Source: Diphasiastrum complanatum (Eukaryota > Streptophyta > Lycopodiopsida > Lycopodiales > Lycopodiaceae). Taken from it: a stretch of 64,000 bases of DNA. Positions 55,501-64,000 of this stretch are shown here, piece by piece; the stretch's first letter is position 1, and each line of letters starts with the position of its first letter. The notes beneath the pieces are model-generated. The model worked only from the letters and a program-made list of their open reading frames with translations. It was not told where the DNA came from and searched no databases. The stretch covers positions 2,395,805 to 2,459,804 of the forward strand of contig CM055102.1 of NCBI GenBank assembly GCA_029204225.1, given 5' to 3'. Made by a program: the position numbers and the translations under genes.

Positions 55501-57191
55501 TAGCCTACTACTTGCATAACTTTGTATACATAAAAAGAAAATAGAACATAGCTTTCAAAGAAGAAATGGCATGTCCAACGCATCATAAGGATGATACTAG
55601 TTCAATGTTTTGATATTAAGAGATTCGAAAGTGTTAGGACACTAACTTTTTTCATGATTGCCATGAGCATCTTAAACCCAAATAGGTGCTACATAAGGTA
55701 GTAGTCACAAGATTGCTACCATGAGGTTGGACACCCAGCTCACAGAGTGAAAGATTTCCACAAAAGTCTTCACACGTAATATTTGAGCAACTTAAGTCTC
55801 AGCCAGTTTACCATGGTGATAATAAAAACCTATAGTTTTACTACCCACTTTCAAGCACATAATCAAGATGCTGTCAATTGTAGAATGTCAAAAAGACAAG
55901 ACAATTTGAGAATCTAAAAGGTAGTGGAGCAGGTTTCAATAAGGTTATTTTCATATAGTCAAATGTTTGTCAAGTATTTCGAAAACTTCATGCTTTAGTA
56001 GGTTATTTTGAGAAATAGTCGCTTGCTAATTATAGACATTCCTATTGCACTTGAATATTTCAACAATTTGAAACCTATGATGAAACTGATATTGATAGAC
56101 TGAAAAACCTTACACGTTGCACTAACTTTGTCACTCCTTTTGCTCTAGCTTTTGATCACTTGCATTATAATCTTGTGTGTGCCATAATATCCAAGAACAC
56201 ATTGTTCTCTTGAAATTTTTCAAGTAAGTCCCCAAATATTTGATTTTACACATTAAAATTAAAAAATGATGACAGTAGAAAAGAAGGATCAGCTGGTAGC
56301 AGCCCAAAATAGCAACCTTCTACCATCTCTCGAAATCATGCAGCCACCCAACTGCCAAAGTTTACCGCGTCGAACAATTTGTCTGATTGTTCTGATGGAG
56401 GGGGAGCGGTAGGTGCTGTTCTGAGACCAACTGGCAAAAAGCATTTGGATAGAGACAGTAAATAATAGTCCATTTGGACATGATGCTCCAGTATCCACTA
56501 AGTTCCCACAATCTTTTTTTGAAAAGCAATAATCCATTGCAATGTGGTGATAAATTCATTCCACATCCGTCAGCTCTCATCCTCAAACTTTCTCTCTCCT
56601 GTGCCACAATCAGCTTGCCACAATAGCTGTGTCTTGGCTTGAGTGGCATCCCAAGACATAACAACCCTGCATGCTTGACATACATAGTATATAGAACATC
56701 TCCTAACAGAAAGCTAGAGGAATGTTATGCCATTAGTCAATACGCTTTATCTGCTTCCTCATTCCCTGTTAAAAGTGACTGTTTTGGCTAAATTCTTCTA
56801 AGATTGCTTTCATTATTTTGCACTTTTCCACCTTCAACTTATTGTTACAGGTAAAACAGAGCCTGCAATGGTGTTCCATATACAAAAGCTCAAAATTTCT
56901 CATCAAGTGAGTCCTTACTCCTGAATGCATACAGATCAACTGGAAATCTCTTCCATCTAAAAATCTGTATTTCATCTGACAGCTCCACTTCAGTTAATCT
57001 GTCAACCCATGGGCACTGAGCTAGAGATTACTCAAAAAAGAAAACTTATGAGAGAATCATATACAACACCCCCAAAAACCTATATAGCTTTCTTTCTTCA
57101 GAGCTTCCAACAAAAAATTGATAATAGGTATGAAGCGTACATCAAGTAGATTACCCAAGAAGATAAGCCCTAATAAAGAACTACTTGTACA
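55501..57191. other. intergenic stretch between threonine deaminase and START gene
   Basis: No supported gene. Minus-strand frames around 56,289-56,685 overlap each other and have no family resemblance. The last 190 bases may contain the START gene 3' UTR. Confidence 0.5.
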
Positions 57192-58602
57192 TTAGAGACG
57201 CCTTCCTAGCCTCCCTAGCCTCCTTACAATTCCAAAAAGGAGGACTCTACCAACAGCTCCTCTGTCAACACCACAGGCAAGAGCAACAGCACCACCTAGT
57301 ACTACCAACTTCCAAGCAAAAGCATGGTGCTTTTTCTCCTCAAGGACCTCATCACGGCTAGAATTTGAATCTGTTAAAAGGTAGTTAGGAACTTGAGTAC
57401 AGATTTGTGCCATCAGTGCACTTCTTGATGAAGGGTTTCCTGAATTCCGAAGTGATATGTACTTTCGCACACCCGCTTCAATCATTTTCACACATCCCCA
57501 CATGCCTTGGCGTACCCCAAGCTTTGCAATATCTCTCTGGATTCCCATTTCTTCATGATGAAACAGGAGCACCTCGCATGAGGTGAACTGCCCACTGGCT
57601 TTCTGAGACTCCACTGCAGAAGAACAGATTGAGGGATGTGAGGAAATAAGCAATGCTAAAATCTATCATATGAAGCCCAAACACAAGTAAAAGTACCAAT
57701 TGCTAACCTGCACGAATACGAAAACTTGAATAGAAAATGTCAACTCTCCTTGGCTTTATTTGTCTCGGTATAGAAATATGATCCACACCCTGTGGAAAAC
57801 ATCCTAGCATTGGTTAGTGCAAGACATGACACCTCATAAGCCGCCCCAACAATAAGAACAATTGGCAAATCTGGATATCCTGGCAACAATGTTAAATGCA
57901 TAGACATAGATAATAAAAGCTTCCTATGAAATCAGAGCTAAAACAAGGAACCTATTGCCACTTACCTTTTGAATGCAATAAAATACATCTCCGGAATTCC
58001 AAATCCGCCTCGCAATAATGTATTCACGGTCCTTGCAGAAAAAAGGAAACTGCAAGCATTCATAGACAATAACACCTTAGAATTACCATGCATTCATACC
58101 AGCATATCAGATAAAAGGGTAGAGACTTAAGAGTGACTTTTTCTGGAAATGGAACTCATCTCCGCTCATGTTTACCTTTCTAACCCAATGTACCGTCATG
58201 GATCCTGTCTTTGGACATTCTTCCAATGTCTTTGCAGAAAGAATCATATTGTCCCACTTTAGGCGAAATTCATCATCCCAAAAGAAATCCTTAATCATCT
58301 GTGGACTGACGTCTTCATAAATGGTCCTGCTTCGATACTCAGTTGGGCCATCCTGCAATAAAATAAAATAAGTTAAAAGGAGACACAATCTCCATCCATT
58401 TGAACTGACTCTGATATTCTTTAGCTTAGTCTGAACGATCTTCAGCGTACCATAGAAGAGATAGCTGCTTCAATGAGTCACAAAAAATTCTCTCTTCTTC
58501 GCGGACAAGGTCATTTACTATTGATACTCAAGAACTCACTTGAGATGTACTTTTCACTCCTACTGTACCTTTTGTACTACAAAGAAATTAATAAAGCTCT
58601 CT

Positions 58603-58656
<54 letters not shown>

Positions 58657-61600
58657 GCACCAACCTATCACGATTAAGATCATGTGCTAAACCGGGTATG
58701 GCACCCCTCCCCATCACATTCTTGCTTGACAATGCATTCTATCGATTGGGGTTCTTTCTTGGGAAATGTTGGAAATGCTACAAAAGCAGCTCTCACACTT
58801 ATTAGAGTAGAAGGTTTGGGCCCAAGAATTATTTAATGTTCAAGTCTTCAAAAATGACTTGGCTAAGCTCGGCAAAGAGAATGAGGAATGAAGCTTTTGA
58901 AGGACAGCTCAATCGTCCAAATTAAAGACTTGGAAAATCAAATAGCACAATACCGAGAAGAGTGGAGAACATGGGCTGCATATATACATGAAATGTTAGG
59001 CCCAAAAAGGCACCAACAGTCCAGCTGTTTCCATCACATTTACTGAGGTGAAATTAAGTTATAGCAAAGCACTTAACATTCAGTACAAGGTTCGTCAACT
59101 ACCTCTCATCCCCTATGGAGGGTAAAAGATTCTTGGATAAAACCTTGGGTCTCACCTCTCCTAGAAGGCAAAAGCACTGAAGGCCTAAAGAAGATAAGTT
59201 AGTTACTCTCTCCCAAAATAGCAAGCGAGCAACTTTAAGTCAACAGGCGAAATTCATAGTCACAGATATTTCTAAACAATGATCTCCCTCAAATGCAGGC
59301 ACAAGAAGAAAAAGGGCATTCGTAGAAGCTCTGGACACTTGGAGGGTGATATTTCGTGATATCCACACTCCTCGACGGACGATCTCATCACCAAGACAAC
59401 AAGTAAAGGCTCTTGAGGTAGGTGGGAGCACTAGCAACTCCATACAAACTGATTTCTCGAATTACAATGTATACATTTGTCACCTCCAGTAGGTGATTGA
59501 TTATCTACAATGACTTTTTCTTTATAGCGACTCACGAGAACAGCTGACCTGTCTTTACAGGTGACCTTGGAAATCGTTATATTAAGAGGTGTCCATTTCT
59601 ATGAGAGCATGAGGGTCTAGTGTAGTGAGTCAGTCCTCACTCAAGGTTGGAACTGGTCTAGATAGAGATGTCTTTATTGCAACATGTTGATTTTTTTTTA
59701 AGACGTTATCTTTTGCACTAGACTATAGTTCCAATGAAATGGGTATTCATACGCACTCGACATGCCTCTGATCAAGGCCACACTGATTTATAATGTCTCA
59801 TGGATCCCATGTATTACCAATTTTACGAATACAATCACCACCTCTCTATTCACTTGTCTCTCACCTTCCATGTTGCCATACATCCATCTACTCCCCCAAC
59901 ATCGACCCCTCCATAGTCACCAAAAAAAGCGATTCAAAGCCATCCAAACTTATTCGGATTGTTTTGAGATATTCTAGAATTAAATGAAATTTTTTACAGG
60001 TCATTATATTGTGTTTGGAAAAACTTCCAGTTCCCAAATGTCACTGGGTGCTAGCACAATGAATAGGGTTGCTGAAAGTTTGTGATTACAAGTTGCAAAA
60101 GCGATTCGAAAATTCTAACTAGTGCCCAGAATCTTCACAAGTCAAAGTTTGAACCTTCACAGGTCAAACATGATTCGTAATGCTAGAGTCTAAACTTTGA
60201 TAATAGATTTTCATTTGAACTTGTACATTGAAACTACTAAAGTACAGGTACCCTCAAAAAATAATTTCCATACAGAGTCGGCAACTTTCAGTTCTTGACT
60301 ATGGGCTCCTTGTGTTCACTTGCTCTACTCACTATACCCCATTAATAGTTGCTCACTACAATCCCTTTCATATTTCATGCCAAAGGAAGCCTCTTAAGTG
60401 ACCAAGGTCCCTGCTTCCACACAGCACACAACCACCTTGCTCTCTTTCCCGCAGAAATTCTCTACACCACATTTGCAACCAAAATGGACCTGCACACGTA
60501 ACTGTTGGTATGACCATATCATTCGTACCTGCACCACATCTCCCACAACTTACCAGATCTACATCGTGAATATAGACAATTACTGCATACTTACTTATCA
60601 GAATACAAAAACGTTTTTAATACAGCATCTTAAAAATGAAAACGCATACAGATTTTCTGAATACACATACAAATGAATACATCACATCATCAAGCCGCAT
60701 CATCAAAATTTTCAGATTTTGTGCAACCATATGAGATGGATTAGTCGGTTAACCATTAAAGCTTCAGACATTCATCAGTTTAAGCAAGAGACAAAATCAA
60801 ATCATGTATACATGCAGATCACGTCGCCATGCTTCATAGGTCATGTTTGGAGCAGATCTATCCATCATTGATTGCCAGGAAGGACCCGCCATCTTCGCCA
60901 TCCAGTAACAGAAAGAGCTGCTTCAGATCTTCATCCGTAACACTGAACTTTGCTGCAACTTTATCTCCATCCAAAGAAACACTGAAAAACAGTGAAATGG
61001 ATATATGCTTAGTGCAGTGAAAATCTATGCTTCAAGTGAAGAATCATTTGAGTTTGAATTCCTGCATGAAGTTATACTATTTTAGTAATTTCCTTTCAGT
61101 TTGATCAAAAAAAACATTTGAAAGTCCAATTTGCGATGCAGCCTCCAATTATCACACTGCACATAATGAATCAAAAGATCCTATCAACATTTACAGTTCA
61201 CTGCCACTTACAAAGAAATCAATGTACAGGACAAAATCATCTCCAGATTTTTGAACTATTGCTGCCCTAATGACTGCACAACTGGACTCAAATGCGTCTA
61301 ACCTTGAACTTGGTGAGTGTTGAGCTTCAGCCCTTGGCCACCTCCAGGCACAAAACCACGACCATGCATCTCTCATCATTGGGAACGCTGTCAATGCAGT
61401 CAAAGCAAGCCAAAGTCGACGAGCACCAAAGCCAGGCGGTGTGCTCCATAATAAGCGAGGTCTGGTCCTCAATCCCAGCAGAAGGAAACTGACCCATCTG
61501 GGCTTCCAGGCCCAGCCAACAACTAAGCCAATGGCCACTGCTACCCAGATTGGCATCATGGTTACTATAATGTTTAAACATGCTTCAAAAGCTGCTGATT

Positions 61601-61706
61601 TTCCAGAAAGATTATGAATTCCTTTACCAAATATGTCCATGATCTTATTGGCTAAACTACAATGAAGGTTGTATAGCGACAGCCTCTTCAAGCCTTCAAT
61701 CTCCAA
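57192..61706 (-). CDS. START-domain membrane-associated protein, six exons, one frameshift
   Basis: This is a plant lipid-binding START-domain protein with an N-terminal membrane anchor. Exons (minus): 61,706-61,303; 60,981-60,812; 58,352-58,176; 58,049-57,966; 57,789-57,708; 57,613-57,192, all with GT-AG borders and matching phases. Exon 1 has a hydrophobic helix (PIWVAVAIGLVVGWAWKPRW) and PPGFGARRLWLALTA. The START part includes MMDRSAPNMTYEAWRRD, GPTEYRSRTIYED, FFWDDEFRLKWDNM and KDREYIIARRIW, then LLFHHEEMGIQRDIAKLGVR. The C-terminus has a second hydrophobic segment and an Arg-rich tail. A later Met at 61,640 (MDIFGKGI) fits relatives better as start. Exon 2 carries one extra base near 60,884-60,888, so as written the frame breaks. 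Removing one base would give about 445 residues. Ligand unknown. Confidence 0.85.
58616..58653 (+). repeat. (CT)n microsatellite in START gene intron 2
   Basis: A 38-bp CT run, (GA)n on the coding strand, like the tracts in the threonine deaminase introns. Confidence 0.95.
58660..60811. other. START gene intron 2, non-genic part
   Basis: About 2.2 kb with no recognised element. Short frames at 59,240-59,443 and 60,398-60,676 look like chance. Confidence 0.5.
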
Positions 61707-63370
61707 AATTGACGTGCTTTACTTAATGAAACAGTGCATGCAGTACATTTGTCATCAACTGGTATGAAGGCCGTGACTAAGTTCCTGTGTAATTGGAAGC
61801 CCCTATCTTCTACTACAATAGAGGAGACAAAGAGCAAATTCTAGTTTCACGGCCACTTGATAGGTACTAAGAACTCCAATGGATTCCAACAAGGCCCACC
61901 ATGAAATCATTCCATAGTGCTAAACATTTGTTGAGTCAATCCTGAACATCAAGTTTCGACACAAAGCAGCAACTCATGCCCCAAACACATTCAGCTTCAA
62001 TGAATATGCAGTTACAAAGCTCTAGATAAATGCAAGGACTATCTGACCAACTTCAAGGCTCCAAGAGGTAAGGAGATGACCATCAGGCAACTGTAATGCT
62101 CCTGAAAATCCCCTTCCTCTGATGTAATGGAATGTGTTCACTGCAGTGCATTCACCAAAACAAGATTAGAACTTTTGCACAACAGGAATACTCTAGAAAG
62201 ATGAATCTAACAGTCTTAATTGCAGTTTACTGATACATACTTGGTAGCAATTTCATTGCATCATGGAGGAAATACAAGAACGCTTGCTAACAAGCTCTAA
62301 AACAAGCGCACTATGAAGCAGAGGGAACAAATATTGAAACCAGACAAATGGCGTCAAAGTAGGCTGACCAACAAATGTACTCCATGAGATGATGAGAAAT
62401 CAATTACCCAAATAAACATGGAGTATGCCTACAGAGCATGCTAGGGTTTTACACTGCCCCCAAACATTCATAAAGCACAGTTAATATACTCGATGTTGTG
62501 ATTGTGAAGAACAAGATCTCAAACTTAACTCCAACGCATCAACTACACCATTTGCTGATTCCCGAGCCAAAAGTACAGGAACATATTACTGAATATATAA
62601 ACACAAAACCCTAAATAAATTCTCCCAAATGAGATTTCAGCTTATACCTTGCATTAAATAAAAGTCTCCGATGGCAAATTACTGCGTGTACTTGTGAGGG
62701 GGATTAAATCGTGGAAAAGATGGTGAAGTACAAACAACTTATGCATTCTGTGTGCACTTGAAGATTGGGATTCGGGCTGTGACTCAGTGTTTTTGAAGAA
62801 CATGTAAACTGCAGACTGTACGAGTGCTAAAAGTGAGTTATTCTCATTTCCCAAGCATACAATGGATGTTCAAAAAGTTTTATAATGTGATTGCAATTTA
62901 CAGCCCCTAAAATATCAAAAAGCGTGACCCATATTAAAAAATTTATTCGTTGTAAGTAAAATGCTATAGGAGACTTTTACGCTTAGGAGATTTAGCTTTC
63001 TACCAGGTTCCATGGCTGTTCAATCAAGGCTCAGACAACAGCTGTTAGACTATGGCTCCACCTAATGGCCTTGCCATAATTTCATGCCGTTTCACATGGT
63101 GGAAAGCTCACTAAGTAATCCATTCCCCCATATAAAAAGGAAAACAGCAAGGAAGAAAATATTATGATTTTCACAGCCCAAAACATACTATATATTTAAA
63201 TGTATGGTGGATAATACACGGAGCTTATCTGACTTTCCTTATCTTTCCTTTGCACTTCTTTAATGTTACAATGATAATATAATTGATGGCACTAGCTTTC
63301 GCTACATACAATCTGTACACTATACTAGCCTTGCTAAGATTGGAGCACGAGGCTTCGAAGTATCCCTATT
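61707..63370. other. upstream region of the START gene
   Basis: This stretch would hold the START promoter and 5' UTR. No TATA box or untranslated exon could be placed with confidence. A 66-residue minus-strand frame at 62,854-62,654 has no family resemblance. Confidence 0.4.
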
Positions 63371-63377
63371 CTGCAGC

Positions 63378-63440
63378 AGCCGGAACTTGAGGCTGCACCT
63401 TTGTGGACTAAGCAACCACCTTATCCAACTAGGCTAGTGC
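63378..63440 (-). repeat. tRNA-like SINE trace
   Basis: The minus strand reads tagcctagttggataaggtgg (A-box-like). About 30 bases on it reads gcctcaagttccggctg (B-box-like). Together these resemble the pol III promoter of a tRNA-derived SINE. The boundaries are unknown. Confidence 0.35.
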
Positions 63441-63639
63441 GCAGTGTAGTTTCCATTCTTACAAGTAACAGCTTCATTAAAGGCTACTCTTTACAGACAA
63501 CGTGTGAACACGAAGAAAAAGAAAATTTCCAGTCAACCGATGCATATTGTATGCACCTACCAAAATGCTTGCTCCATACACTAGCAAACCATGCAGTAGT
63601 GTCCATCAAATCTAGAAAACGTAACTGTATTTGCGTATT

Positions 63640-63840
63640 GTCGGTACATAGTGTATCTGCATTTTCATATTATAGCTACATAGCTCGGGAGGAAAGTATA
63701 TATCTGCATTTGCATCTTTTGGGTACATAGCCATGGACGGAGGATAGTATATCTGTATTTGCATACTATAGGTATATCCGTATTTTGCATAATATAGAAT
63801 AGGGAGCGAGAATAGTAGATCTATATTTGCAAATGCATAG
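63640..63840 (+). repeat. diverged short tandem repeat
   Basis: Three or four imperfect units of about 60 bp share atagtatatctgcatttgcat and tataggtacatag-type words, alternating with ggaggaaagt, ggaggatagt and ggagcgagaatagt. Confidence 0.7.
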
Positions 63841-63926
63841 CGAAAAGGGGGAAATAGGTTTTCATAAAGCAAAGCAAATTTGTCAGATCAACATCCGACA
63901 ATGGCATCATTCAAAAGAAGAGGTAC

Positions 63927-64000
63927 CTGCCACTGAATGGCGCCACTCTTCCAGTATCAATTGCTGACACACAAGACCTCAATTCTGATGTTATTCTTCC
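63927..64000 (-). other. possible exon of a neighbouring gene at the window edge
   Basis: The minus strand from the window end reads GRITSELRSCVSAIDTGRVA and then PFSG, with a good donor (ggcag before gtacct) at 63,927. The composition is protein-like, but the family is not recognised and only 74 bases are visible. Confidence 0.3.

Noticed and set aside
56289-56685. Gene in overlapping minus-strand frames
   Set aside because: Two frames overlap, have no family resemblance and lack splice support.

Overview
The window is nuclear DNA of a land plant with a large, repeat-rich genome. The evidence is a plastid-type biosynthetic threonine deaminase, a plant START-domain membrane protein, copia elements primed by initiator-Met tRNA, Ty3/gypsy, hAT and MULE-like remnants, and kilobase-scale introns filled with transposon debris. 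That intron style suits a fern, lycophyte or gymnosperm better than a compact angiosperm genome, but nothing here fixes the species.

Positions 1-19,880 are a nest of retrotransposons. A decayed plus-strand copia element (A, 1-1602 and 7435-9214) is split by a young, nearly complete minus-strand copia element (B, 1603-7434). Element A then runs without an LTR into a decayed plus-strand Ty3/gypsy element (D, 9215-about 19,880). D is itself split by an older minus-strand copia element (C, 10,383-16,288), and its protease segment (about 16,910-17,338) lies inverted relative to the rest of D.

Positions 19,880-34,500 hold mostly non-genic sequence: (GA)n tracts, a copia gag scrap, a 0.3 kb tandem duplication, and an LTR-bounded unit carrying an unidentified protein ORF (26,987-28,206, minus). 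They also hold three tandem tRNA-like units and a dead fragment of a GH17/X8 beta-1,3-glucanase gene.

Positions 34,542-51,048 (minus) are the threonine deaminase gene in nine coding exons. Its introns carry a gypsy RT fragment, a copia remnant with a PPT-LTR-PBS order, an inverted/direct repeat complex with CT tracts and a minisatellite, and two separate hAT transposase remnants. The exons are intact, but the exon 6-7 junction needs a non-obvious splice choice to stay in frame.

Positions 51-57 kb contain a MULE-like remnant, a ubiquitin fragment and a polyol/sugar-transporter fragment, a cluster that could be transposon-captured host sequence. Positions 57,192-61,706 (minus) are a six-exon START-domain gene that reads cleanly apart from one extra base in exon 2. 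The right end is its upstream region, with a tRNA-like SINE trace, short tandem repeats, and a possible exon of a further minus-strand gene at the window edge. The two host genes lie on the same strand about 6 kb apart. They have unrelated roles: isoleucine synthesis in plastids, and lipid binding at a membrane.
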